The translations under genes and the position numbers were made by a program. A stretch of DNA of 64,000 bases from Fallopia convolvulus (lineage: Eukaryota; Streptophyta; Magnoliopsida; Caryophyllales; Polygonaceae): positions 41,833,943 through 41,897,942 of the forward strand of contig OZ024730.1 of the NCBI GenBank assembly GCA_964016875.1. Direction: 5' to 3'. The stretch's first letter is position 1, and each line of letters starts with the position of its first letter. The notes below the pieces were generated by a model that saw only the letters and a list, made by a program, of their open reading frames with translations, had not been told where the DNA came from and did no database searches. Below, in pieces: positions 24,428-36,318 of this stretch.

Positions 24428-27400
24428 CTAAACCATGGATTTAGAGGCCAAAACACTAGCTTTCTCTAAAACAGCAAAAGAAACAACGTTTATAAGTTTG
24501 TTGTCGTTTGTGTTACTATGGGCAATTGAATGCAAAAAAACTTGAAGTGCTTCACGATTTCGTACTCTCGAGAAGCCGACATATAATTGTCCATGAGCAA
24601 AACAAGGTTGGTGTAAATACATACATACTTTGTCAAGCATTTGTCCATGTGACTTATTGATAGTCATTGCAAAAAATAGTTTTATGGGGAACTGTTTTCA
24701 TTGAAATTGGAAAGAAAAAATTGTTGCAGGAGTGCGGAGATTAATTCTTGGGAGTAAGACCTGCACGCCTTTGTAATAACCAACAGAAATCTCACATAGT
24801 ATGACTTCCTTGCGAAATTGTTTACAAATTAGCCTAGTACCATTGCATAAACCATTAGTAGGATCCAAATTTCGAAGAAGTAGTACGGGGCCGTTCTTCT
24901 TCAATTCCAATTCATGGGGGCTCATTCCCGAAGGGCATAGAGTGTTCAAAAACTCAGCTGGATTAAGGTTACAGTTGTCATCAATGACTGAGTCAAGACT
25001 CTTATATAGATAGCTCGATCCAGGAAACTTTGAAATTACTTAAGCATTGATGTCGTCAACACCTTCATTAGTGGGAGTGAGAATTGCCCGGGTACTAAAT
25101 ATATGTGATCGAAGTCAGGCAGGTTCATTTCAGGAAACATAGTTGCTATTAAAGTGTCAACAACTCTTCCTCAACATAATCAGTCTATAAAATTCGGCAA
25201 TGTAACAACAGAGTCGACATTCATTTGTAGGCTGCCATTTCCAAGCTGTAATAGGAAGTCTGCAAATTCTGGGTCTTCTTGTGCTCTAATATTGGTACAT
25301 AGTTTGAACTTACTCAATTAAGGCCAGAAGTACGAGCTAACCAAGCTAGAGTTAATGACCTCCATTTGTGACTTATGAGGCATAACAGGGAGCACTTGCC
25401 TAAAATCACCGCCAAATACTACGATCTTTCCTCCCAAGAGTTGTTTAGAATCATAAATGTCTTGCAAGTGAGAATCCAAGGATTCAATATCTTCCTTTTT
25501 AGCCATAGACGCCTCATCCCAAATGAGCAATGCAGTAGATCTTAGTAGAGAGGCTAGACTGCTCTATTTGGATACATTATAAGTAATTCTACCGGGCTGA
25601 TCAATAGGAACTTAAACCTTGAATGAGTTGTCCGACCAGTAGGCATATTTGAGGCCATTTTGGATTGCACGTCATAGTGGAAAATAAATTCGGCCTCCCA
25701 AAGTTTTGAAAAACGGCCATTGCATTTAGGTAGCGACATTTCATATCCCGAGGTCTGCCGATGAAGGACGCAGGAAGAATAACACGGCACCCAATCTCAA
25801 AAGCATTCCGGCGGCCATCATTTACGCTATCAGCTATGCCCTGGTATAGTTCACTTCTAATTAAAGATTAATTCCGCCTGATAAAATCCAAACGAGTATC
25901 TTTAACATACATATCGACAATGTATTGTAGAAAAATATGCCCTTTATGCACAATAAAATCACCAGGCCGAATTTGAAATCTGTAGGCATAATATTTCCTG
26001 CAAGATACCTCCTTGCCTTCATTTGGAGGGCGTCGACTTGAAACTACAAGGTTAAAAATGGAAGTTTGCAAATTCCCCATATTAGAGTGTAGAAAGAAAG
26101 CAAATTGACAATACAAGGAAAATGCGTTCAACCACTAAAACCTCCTGCCTTCCTCGCTAGAACATCGTGCGCGTTTTGGACAAATATGGAGGAAATGGGG
26201 AAAGGTGTGTCGTTACAAGAGTGACGGTTGTTGGGTGAAACACATTCCCTGTGCCAACCAGATTCGCCCCTACTAAATAGGAGGGGATATTGTAAAGGAT
26301 CATAATTAACAACCGTAATAATGCATAATTCTATGTTCATGGTTAGCCTTACCATAAACTAAAATATGCGCGTTATTCATACGGCCAGAAGAAGGGTCAT
26401 CAACAATAATTGTTGCAACTTCATCAGAGTTTGGTGTGCTGTAAACTCGCTGGTCTAAGTTTGGAGACTGGAATATTGGGATCGATCTCAAAGGTGTTAG
26501 TTAATGGGAAGGTACGCAGTGCACATAAGAACATTGCGTAAGGATTGGCTCTCGTAAAAGTTATCAAGAAGGCAATAAAATCATGTCGCAGGTCAGTGAA
26601 AGTGCTACAACGAGTTGTTAATTCAGAAGCGCCGTTATAAAAATACATCTGGAGGAATTTCGGCTTCGCATCCTCGGATAAGAGATTGGGAAGGAAATGG
26701 TATATTTGGCCCTTCAACACAAACGTGAATCGACCATGTGCATTGCTTTTAGTAAAATCACCTCCGTAAGTGGCAGAGCCACATAGGGGCGGGTGGGGGG
26801 CATGGCCCCCCCAAACAATTAAAAAAAAATAGTACTGTATAGCGTAAATGCGTAATTAAATGAAAAAAAAAATTAGTATAGCGTAATTAAATGGAAAAGG
26901 AGAGAGTTCCGATGGAGAGAGAACCGCGTTTCTTCGTCTTAGACTAACAAGTAACAACGTCATTAATTGTTCAACTCTTCGATTTCTTAAATCGGATTCA
27001 AGAATTCCAAAGTCCATAAAGCCACAAAGGATCGATTTCCGAATGGGACACGCCAACACCAAGTCTTGCTCTTGTTCACTATTCTCGGCTTCTCGCTTAA
27101 CGGATTCGGCGAGTGGGTGCGGCGGTGCGGGTTCTGGCGTTATGCGGTTGAGCGGTCCGGTCCGGTGTGGGCTGTGGCCTGTGGCGCTGTCTTAGAGAGT
27201 CGGAGTCGTCTTCAGTGCGGGTAGTGGTCGAGCGTTCTTGGAGAGCCGGAGTCAGCGAGTTCACCTTCATCTTCAGATTTTTTTTATTGAGATTCAATCT
27301 TTGAGTCGGATTCGATCTCAATCTCCGAGTCTGATTTTGAATTTTTGATTGAGATTGCAAATCAGATTCAATCTCCGAGTCAAATTATTTTTATTATTGA

Positions 27401-28390
27401 GATTAAACAATTTAGTTAATTTGTTAAAGTTATGGAATAGCCCAGAAATTCGGAAAATGAATCTGATTTACATGAATAAGTTACTCTCATTCTACAGTAC
27501 TGATTTCTGATTTTGATTGAAATTAGGCAATTAAGCTGAATGGCTAATTCTAATTGAATTTTTAAGTCTAATTTTTGAATTTTTAACTCGGATTGTGATT
27601 TGAGATTAAATAAATCGGTTGTTACTTTAAGTCTAGTTGATAGTATAATTTTTAGTTTACAATTGGCGGTTAGTTAATCTGATTTTGATTGAAGGGATTG
27701 AATATTGATTAAATTCTAAGTATAATTGATATGTTATTTTTTGAAGATTATTATTTAATCTGATTTTGGTGGAATATATTGCTAATTTAATTAATTTATT
27801 CTTAATAGTATAATTTGTTAACTTTAAACTTTTAGGCTTCTTAAGTTGATAACAATTGATTCTTTCTTTAAAAGAAAAGAATCTAATAGGCTACAATTTC
27901 TGGTGTTAATACTTCCGCCCAAATCCTCGAATCCTTCATTTGTTGATGAAACTCTACACTCTTTGAAAGAGCTTCAAGTTCAATTCTAGTGATTTATATA
28001 CTTATAATATAACTCGTATGTTAATTGATAATTGAAAAAAAAATTGCCCCCTCCAATGCTAGAATCCTGGTTACACCCGTGACGTCCATGGCAGCTAAAA
28101 GCGAAATAGTTGTTATGTGCCCTAGAGTAGGTGCGAAAATGAACACCAGTAGCATCTTGTCTCATGAACAAGTCTAATAATTCAGGTGGAATATCAATAC
28201 GCACAAGACTAATACTGCCATTTTGACAACAAAATGTTGCACACTCGAAAGGGAATTTAGTAGCGCCACAATATATGCACTTAGTAGGCGCAGGTAAAGT
28301 CAAAGGAGAGTCAAGAATATGGCACCTACCCAGGCCCTTAAGCACATGAGCTCTTGCTTTTGGAATACGAGATCTTGGATGTTTATACAA
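24428..28390 (-). pseudogene. Helitron Rep-helicase (RepHel), decayed
   Basis: On the minus strand: a zinc-finger-like start (KCIYCGATKFPFECATFCC, 28282-28226) followed by RTYSRAHNNYFAFSC. After the hAT-like insert come FTFVLKGQIYHFLPNL, RANPYAMFLCALR, NLDQRVYSTPNSDEVATI, YDPLQYPLLFSRGESGWH and YYAYRFQIRPGDF (Helitron-like N domain and Rep region, 26700-25870). Then an internal gap removes the end of Rep and the helicase Walker A. The helicase resumes with LIWDEASMAKKEDIESLD (Walker B, 25525), GGDFRQVLPV, then CPSGMSPHELELKKNGPVLL (24940) and INKSHGQMLDKVCMYL with GQLYVGFSRVR (24660-24560). This is the order of plant RepHel proteins, which nick and unwind DNA for rolling-circle transposition. 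There are frameshifts near 26450 and 26130, a TGA at about 24700, and the Walker A region is missing. Confidence 0.85.
26768..28072. mobile_element. hAT-like insertion in the RepHel gene
   Basis: About 1.3 kb of unrelated sequence splits the helicase gene. The left end AGTGGCAGAGCCACA resembles the Tip100-type hAT terminus, and the right end has a degenerate AATCCTGG. Flanking octamers ACCTCCGT (26760) and ACACCCGT (28073) differ at two positions and may be the 8-bp target duplication; removing the insert plus one octamer keeps the helicase frame. GC-rich GGGGGGCATGGCCCCCCC lies near the left end. No transposase is readable. Confidence 0.5.
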
Positions 28391-28554
28391 GCAGGCGTGT
28401 TGGCATCAACATCCATCTGTGTTGAAATGACATAGCGAATGCAAATATTAGATATCTCGCAAACAGTTAACGATCATAGGAGGGAACAAAGTGCAATATG
28501 TACGGAACAAATAGAGCTAAATATTTTAAAGGGCAAGAATGATGATGTTATTAC

Positions 28555-30269
28555 CTTAATACGAGTGCGTTTTTCCCGACGGGATACAATTCGAGAAACA
28601 CCATCGGCATTTGTCTGCATTTTAAAACCGTAACTAATAAGAATTAAATGCTAAAGCTATAAGAAGCATTGGAAGACGTACTTATTTCCAACAATGAAGG
28701 TGTGAACTCAGGCATTGTGAAATGATAGCAAACATAAATACAATAGCAATGTGTAGTCCGTTACCTCAATTCTAGGGTGCCTGTGTCGGGGGGTCGAATG
28801 CGAGCATGACCTGTTTTAGCACCAAAGTCCAGCTAAAGTGCAATCACATTAAAGAGCGTGGAAGCCCACAATTAGAATTGATGCAGCATTAGTAGCATGC
28901 AAAAAAGGAAGAACATCTTACACAAACGAACCTCTACACGTGGAATACGATCTCTCGGCGGTGTAGGCGATTCGGGTATGTGAGAAAGAGTATCCAGCTG
29001 GATGAAATTAGCATAAGTAGCATGTGTGAGCAAGTGTACTTGAATAACTTTACATGCTAGTAGTGTGTAGTTAGTTACCTCAATACTTGGGAAAGCAATC
29101 CCAACTGGCATGGTGTCAACAGTAGGCAAAAAGGAAGCATCAGATTGATACATGACAACAGTGTGACATTAATTTAAGTGTAACGGGGGCGGATGCTGTA
29201 CTAACCAAACCACGAGTACTGGATAACACAACAACAGGTTTAGGTTATTACTCTAGTGGAGCCATCAATAACCATCTACAAGCCAACACAAATAGTGTCA
29301 CATATTTGCACACTTCAATTGGTGTAGGTTTGAAAATACCACTTATCAAGCATGTTGAAATATTGGATATATGAGTAAGGTGTAGAGAAGTACATGTGCA
29401 CGGGTTCGGCGACGCCAACGTGAGATAGGTTCGATAGGTGAAGGTGTAATGGCGACAGGTTTAGTAGCGACAATCTACAAGGGAACAAAAAAAGCTAAAA
29501 CTTAATACGCTTCCATTGGAATGCTCCAAGCACGGCCAACACAATTCAAACGTTGGTAGTTGCTATGTTGTTACCTCAGTGTGAACTCGAGCAGACTCAG
29601 GAATGGGAAGGGCGAGTGGAGATAACATTGAAGTAGTCATCTAAAAGGAAACATGGGCACACGTAAGCATATCAGGGAGAATTATAGACTAACAATCCAT
29701 ATTGAATAGTCTAGCACAACAACGAGGTTTAGTTCACTACCTGAGCGCGAATTCGCCTTGGCCGACGGGCAGCAATCGGAGAGGTATCATATGAGTAGTC
29801 GTGATGACGAGGCAGCAACAACCATCTATAGAGCAAAACGATAAAGTGCATATGTTATTAAATACGAGTACATGTACATTAAATAGAGCAGACATGAGGC
29901 CAACACTAACCAAAAACATCAAAGGGGACGGCATATCAGCAAGGCGTAATCCATTAGCTCAGCACGGGTTCGCCGGTGCCGACATGTAACAAGTTGATCA
30001 TTCACAAAGGGCATAGGGTTGGATGCAGCAGGCGTCATCTACATAACTATAACAACACTTTAATATGAATACACCCCCATTCGCAATAGATATAAGACCT
30101 GCATTTACCAAACAACCAATAGATGGTAGACGTTTACCTCAACACGGGTGTGTCGCCGCCGACGAGTGACAAACCGAGCAGATGGCCAGTTAACCTCATT
30201 AAGAGGCCTTTTCTCCCGGTGAGCAATGGCCAGATCAGACGCCAAATTAAAGTGGATAGGCAATGGAAG
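28555..30269 (-). pseudogene. Array of about nine mini-exons upstream of RepHel
   Basis: The minus strand shows repeated units of roughly 150-250 bp, each with an acceptor, a short exon of about 60-132 nt and a donor. Clear ones are 30138-30269 (44 codons, ending RRRRHTRVE) and 28555-28614 (20 codons, ending RREKRTRIK), with others near 29960-30040, 29745-29820, 29576-29641, 29400-29475, 29085-29155, 28937-29002 and 28770-28840. Most end in an Arg-rich phrase (R-R-x-R-T-R-x-E/H/Q) right before the donor and have lengths divisible by three, so they could be skipped or duplicated without shifting frame. The units look like products of tandem exon-intron duplication. Some donors are damaged (the one at about 29957 lacks GT). 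Confidence 0.55.
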
Positions 30270-30404
30270 CTGCAAAAAAATTTAAACATTTTTGGGAAGG
30301 ATTTGTACAATTATGGTTGAACAAGAGAAAAAACAACAAACAGAAAATAGGCAAATAAAAAAGAACCTGAATCAATTCAAAGGCAATAAACAAAGGAAGC
30401 AGAC

Positions 30405-30810
30405 CTGAAGAACAGGCACATTCTCAACAGCTGAAATGAGCGGAATAACATTAGGAACACCCGCATTGCCCACAAAGAAAAAATTCAGTGTGTCATCAAG
30501 AACCCAATGTGCAGCCTGCAAATGTACACTAAATAAAAAGGGCAAATGCAAAAACTGTAAAGGAAAATATGAACAAAGGAAATTAGAAAAGCAAAAAGAA
30601 ACAAGAAAGAAAGAAGAAGTGAAGCATGTAATAAGACAGGCAAGTAAACCTAAAAGGGAAGAAAATATATTCCTTAAAACATAGTAGTAAACATCCTTTA
30701 AGAACGTAGAACAAAAGTACTTGCAAATGCGTACGAGTGAAATCAATATTCTGCCCAACCGCAGTGTCAAGGAAAGAACAAATCAATCAATGCTCATCAG
30801 CGGATGACAT
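30405..30810 (-). pseudogene. Probable 5' exons of the Helitron B gene
   Basis: Exon 30721-30810 starts with ATG (MSSADEH then a TGA, then LICSFLDTAVGQNIDFTRTH) and ends at a GT donor after exactly 30 codons. Exon 30405-30515 (37 codons, AAHWVLDDTLNFFFVGNAGV) has an AG acceptor and GT donor, also phase 0. They lie just upstream of the mini-exon array and share its phase, so they may be the original N terminus of the RepHel gene. The in-frame TGA shows decay. Confidence 0.4.
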
Positions 30811-31563
30811 GATCTTCACCATAATAAGCAAAAAAACAGAAGTTTTATTCCGTAGAACAAGCAACACACCAGAAGAAACAACAATAACGAAGATGAAATA
30901 ATACGCATTCAAAAGGAGAAAAGCCCTTTTGCAAGGAAGCAAAATCTAAGTATGCGAAATAACAAAACTAAGGATGAAAAGGAAGGTGGAATAAAAACAT
31001 ACACCCTCTCCCTTAGCAAGTGAAAGGGCAAAAACACATATACCTGCTACGTTATCAAAGCTGACTGTGATAGGTTAAGACAAGATAAGGGAGAAAAAAC
31101 TAGCATTTCTAAAGCACGTACAAAGAAGTACTAAGTTTTGATGCAAAAAAAACAGAAATAACTAAATCGAGAATATGCACACAACTAAAGGATATACAAA
31201 AGTTTAATGCCGGAAAAAAAACGACAGAAAATATATAAATTAGGCATCAACCATTGTACACAATAACTTAAAAATGATTGTTGAATACCCGTATTTTGAT
31301 GCTTTATAGGCAAACTACGATGTGCACAAGTTAAAATGTGCGTGCCTTGCCCAAAAAAAGTACTAAATATAAGGCCACAGACTCTTGTAAACCGAATGTA
31401 ATACCCGGGTAGTCTTTTCGGTTCGAGTTTTGTAATTGAATTATTTGTTTATATAATTATTAATTTTATTAATTAATTTATTTAAAAAGAATATTCATTA
31501 TATATTGTAGCCGACTTTGGAAGTTTAGCCGACTTCAATACTTCATCGATCTGTATTTCTATA

Positions 31564-34500
31564 TGATGGTGCGCAAAATAAATCGCTAATAAATAAAGCT
31601 ACAAAATCATACTTTCCACCTTGATCAACATGAGAGTAATTACATTTAGATACATGTATACACATTCTTGGAAGTAACTAAGTAGTACATGTCCGAAAGG
31701 TTATTAAACACGTTGATCTCCATGTATATATGTTGTGGGAGATGGGTAAGCAAAACCAAATATGGGCTTGGCCCAATAACCATATCGGCCCATTGTCAAA
31801 ATTGCAAATCCAATCGAGTTTGCATAACCCATTCTAGCTTCAAAATATAAAGTCGGCAGAACCAAGTGCAAGTTCCAACATATTCTCCATCAAGGTGGAG
31901 ATATTTCTCCACCACCCATGTGATCCCATCAAAGAGTTGGTCCAAGCAAAAGTTACCACCTCGGCACACCACCTCCACATGGACAATGAAATTCTTCTCC
32001 CACATCGATCGTTGGAAGAAATTCGAAGCTTGCCAACATTATATATAGAAAGAGAATGTGTAATGAGAAAGGGTCGAAAATCCTCTCTGGCTCGAGAACT
32101 TTCTCGTTTGTCAAAGCTCGACGTGTTTGATCTCCGAGTGAGATCGCGCTATAAACGGTATAAGGTCTAAAGACTTTATTCGTAAAGAGCACAAAAACAA
32201 TCGGCTGAGGGGTGGGGAGGAGGAATAATCCACGTACGAAAACTGTTCGGTTGTACGAATCCCGAGAGTTAGTATTTTTATAATCCTGTTTATAGCGCAG
32301 ATTATCTCGGGTTTCAACACTGGCGCCGTCTGTGGGAACCTGCTCTCCCTATCCGACCTACTCTCGGGTCACAATCAAGTAGGCGTGTCCTCTCCCCTCC
32401 GTTCCATCATCGCATATATTTTTATATATATGGGCAAGCAACGAGGTTGTGGAATCAAATAAACGAGGTGGGGCCATCAAAAGCGAGGTCCGAGGTCTGC
32501 TCCGAGGTGGGTCTCTGCGGCCTTCTCCCTCGGCCCGACCGGCACGCGGCGCCTCTCGACCATTTTTAAGCAAACAAGCGAGGTCCGAGGTCTACTCCGA
32601 GGTGGGTCTCTGCGTCTTTCTCCCTCGGCCCGGCCGGTGTGTGGCGCCTCTCGGCCATTTGTAAGCAAACGTGCGAAGTCATATGGGGTCTTTTGCAAAG
32701 CATGGCTGAGGTCACGACGGGTCAACAAGAGAGGTTGAAGCCGGGCCGAACAAGCACGGGCGTGGCCAACAAGCGAGGTTGAAGCCGGGCCAAACAAGCA
32801 CGGGCGTGGCCAACAAGCCAGGTTGAATCATGGCCAACAAGCGAGGTCGAAAGATAGCTAGTATGGCCGGCGAGGTTCCAAGCGAAACAATCAAAAAAGT
32901 GGGGCCACGTTCCAAGCGAGGTCAAGGCTAGTAGGGCCACGTTCCAGGTAAGGTCGAAGCAAGCAAAGCGAGGCTAGCGCGCGAGGTCGTCGAGGCCAAC
33001 GGACGAGGTTATGGAAGCATGACGAGGTTGGTTGTGGAAGGATGCGCGGCGATGTTTGGGCAAGCAAGCAAACGAGGTCGTGGCAACAAGCTCCCCTCAC
33101 AATCGAGGTCTTGGTAACAAACGAGGTCGTGGCAACAAGCTCCCCTCACAATCGAGGTCTTGGTAACAAACGAGGTCGTGGCAACTAGCGAGGCAAGCAA
33201 GGCAAACATGGTTACCCATGGCAAGCGGGGTTTGCTATGCGAGGTCGGGGTCAAAAGCTAAACTCTGCGATCATCATCACGATCTTCTTCTCAGAGCCAC
33301 GAGGTGTTTGCAACTTTGCCCCGACATCGATGTTCGAGCCCGCTCGGCATTGATACCATGTCCATTCTATCGTTCATGGCCTCCCGTGCATGAGCAACCA
33401 GGTGGCGGGATCCTTTCTCCATGGCGTCCTCACCCCGCACCCGGCGCTCGGTGCGGTGATCTCGCTGGATACCGTCTCGGGCACAACATCTCGCACTTTT
33501 CCAAACGCCACAACATCTCGGACGTCGGGCGCTGACACCGTGGTCTTCTCTTCCCGACCAGACGTTGCGGCCTTCCTTCCAAGGCTGGCTAGTTAAGCCA
33601 AGGTGCGGGGTCTCCGATCACCTTGATTCCCTTCGAGCGCATTGTTTCCATGCATGGCTATGTATCTCCGCATAGTTGATCGTCTATGCTCCAATGGTGT
33701 GTATGGCGGCCCAGGAAGTGTTTATTCGACGCCATATCCTCCTCTAAGCAAGCGCCCGAGCTCTTGCAATTTTGGCTTCGCATTTCATTCTCCAGGTGGC
33801 GAATAAAAACGCACGAGTTTGGTCCACGTAGCCAGCAACTCAAAGCAAATTCAGAGTTTGAGAGATGGTGCTACATGGTCACGTGGGATTGCCCTCGTGG
33901 AATGGTGCCTCGCATTTTCAAAATCCGTGGGCTTGGAGTGGAGTTGTGTTCAGGTGGTGAGAGGGAAACGGAATGGCTAGGTGGCCCAAACTTTATCCGG
34001 GTGGGCCGTCTCGTTTTTTGGGTTGACATTTGTGTTTGTGGAGCAAGCATTCTCCGAATGGGCCAATCAATTTGATCGCACCATCAAAAAATTAGCGGTC
34101 TCTGTTGGCAAGAGAACGTTCAAGGATGACATCGCATGAGATGTTTAAAACACCTCCATTCCGATAATCACGTTGCATGGTCGTGGAACGAGGTAAGCCT
34201 TGAGAACTTGACTCGCTAATTATTTATATTCGGTATATACTCGCATGATGGGACGAGGTCCTAATTTTCTATAATAAATCCACCCCTCGCTTCCCGCTTG
34301 GGGTTGGAGATTCTCGGTTTTATGGTTTCGAGGTCCACCCCTCGCTTCCCGCTTGGGGTTGGATAATCTCATTTAAAGGTCCACCCCTCGCTTCCGGCTT
34401 GGGGTTGGAGAATCTCGTTAAGGTCCACCCCTCGCTTCCCGCTTGGGGTTGGAGAATCTCGTTAAAGGTCCACCCCTCGCTTCCCGCTTGGGGTTGGATA

Positions 34501-36313
34501 ATCTCATTTAAAAGTCCACCCCTCGCTTCCCGCTTGGGGTTGGAGAATCTCGTTAAGGTCCACCCCTCGCTTCCCGCTTGGGGTTGGATAATCTCGTTAA
34601 AGGTCCACCCCTCGCTTCCCGCTTGGGGTTGGATAATCTCATTTAAAAGTCCACCCCTCGCTTCCCGCTTGGGGTTGGAGAATCTCGTTAAGGTCCACCC
34701 CTCGCTTCCCGCTTGGGGTTGGAGAATCTCGTTAAGGTCCACCCCTCGCTTCCCGCTTGGGGTTGGAGAATCTCGTTAAAGGTCCACCCCTCGCTTCCCG
34801 CTTGGGGTTGGATAATCTCATTTAAAAGTCCACCCCTCGCTTCCCGCTTGGGGTTGGAGAATCTCGTTAAGGTCCACCCCTCGCTTCCCGCTTGGGGTTG
34901 GAGAATCTCGTTAAGGTCCACCCCTCGCTTCCCGCTTGGGGTTGGATAATCTCGTAAAGGTCCACCCCTCGCTTCCCGCTTGGGGATGGAGAATCTCGTA
35001 AAGGTCCACCCCTCGCTTCCCGCTTGGGGTTGGATAATCTCGTTAAAAGGTCCACCCCTCGCTTCCCGCTTGGGGTTGGATAATCTCATTTAAAATTCCA
35101 CCCCTCGCTTCCCGCTTGGGGTTGGAGAATCTCGTTAAGGTCCACCCCTCGCTTCCCTCTTGGGGTTGGATAATCTCGTTAAGGCCCACCCCTCGCTTCC
35201 CGCTTGGGGTTGGAGAATCTCGTTAAGGTCCACCCCTCGCTTCCCGCTTGGAGTTGGAGAAACTCGTTAAGGTCCACCCCTCGCTTTCCGCTTGGGGTTG
35301 GAGGATCTCGTTGAAGTCCAAACTCTCTCAAGGACGAGGTCCAAATTCTCTATGGACGAGGTTCAAACTCTCTATGGACGAGGTCCTGACTCTCTAAGCG
35401 AACGAGGTTCGCCAATTCTCAAAGGACGAGTTCCTAATTCTCTAAACGAACGAGGTTCGCTAACTCTCAAGGGACGAGGTCCCGATTCTCGAAAGGCATG
35501 CACACCTGTTTGTTGTCTTGTTGCCCTCGTGGAATGAGAGCATCAAGGCAAGGAGTTGTGATGGGCGCAAAATAAATCGCTAATAAATAAAGCTACAAAA
35601 TCATACTTTCCACCTTGATCAACATGAGAGTAATCACATTTAGATACATGTATACACATTCTTGGAAGTAACTAAGTAGTACATGTCCGAAAGGTTATTA
35701 AACACGTTGATCTCCATGTATATATGTTGTGGGAGATGGGTAAGCAAAACCAAATATGGGCTTGGCCCAATAACCATATCGGCCCATTGTCAAAATTGCA
35801 AATCCAATCGAGTTTGCATAACCCATTCTAGCTTCAAAATATAAAGTCGGCAGAACCAAGTGCAAGTTCCAACATATTCTCCATCAAGGTGGAGATATTT
35901 CTCCACCACCCATGTGATCCCATCAAAGAGTTGGTCCAAGCAAAAGTTGCCACCTCGGCACACCACCTCCACATGGACAATGAAATTCTTCTCCCACATC
36001 GATCGTTGGAAGAAATTCGAAGCTTGCCAACATTATATATAGAAAGAGAATGTGTAATGAGAAAGGGTCGAAAATCCTCTCTGGCTCGAGAACTTTCTCG
36101 TTTGTCAAAGCTCGACGTGTTTGATCTCCGAGTGAGATCGCGCTATAAACGGTATAAGGTCTAAAGACTTTATTCGTAAAGAGCACAAAAACAATCGGCT
36201 GAGGGGTGGGGAGGAGGAATAATCCACGTATGAAAACCGTTCGGTTGTACGAATCCCGAGAGTTAGTATTCTTATAATCCTGTTTATAGCGCAGATTATC
36301 TCGGGTTTCAACA
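31564..36313 (+). mobile_element. Non-autonomous LTR element (LARD-like) with minisatellite
   Basis: The LTRs are 31564-32319 and 35559-36313 (about 755 bp, beginning TGATGG and ending CAACA), flanked by CTATA on both sides (31559-31563 and 36314-36318). The primer-binding site is TGGCGCCGTCTGTGGGAA at 32321. The 3.2-kb interior encodes no gag or pol. It contains GC-rich GAGGT-word repeats (32440-33260), a 100-bp tandem duplication (about 32476-32668), a minisatellite (34268-35320) and CTCTATGGACGAGGT-type repeats (35320-35480). By eye the LTRs differ at only about five bases plus one indel, so the insertion is recent and it must have been moved by another element's proteins. Confidence 0.85.
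34268..35320. repeat. 44-bp minisatellite, about 23 copies
   Basis: The unit contains CCTCGCTTCCCGCTTGGGGT followed by TGGAGAATCTCGTTAAGGTC. Variants alternate between GAGAATCTCGTTAAGG and GATAATCTCATTTAAAAG endings, suggesting higher-order amplification. Long ORFs on both strands here are artefacts of the repeat. Confidence 0.95.
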
Positions 36314-36318
36314 CTATA

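Noticed and set aside
31796..32192. ORFs repeated at 35790-36186
   Set aside because: They are the two LTRs of one element, present twice by definition, and not genes.
34268..35320. Regular 44-bp repeats resembling a CRISPR array or a repetitive protein gene
   Set aside because: There are no unique spacers, the whole unit is repeated, and both strands stay open only because of the repeat. It lies in a plant LTR element.
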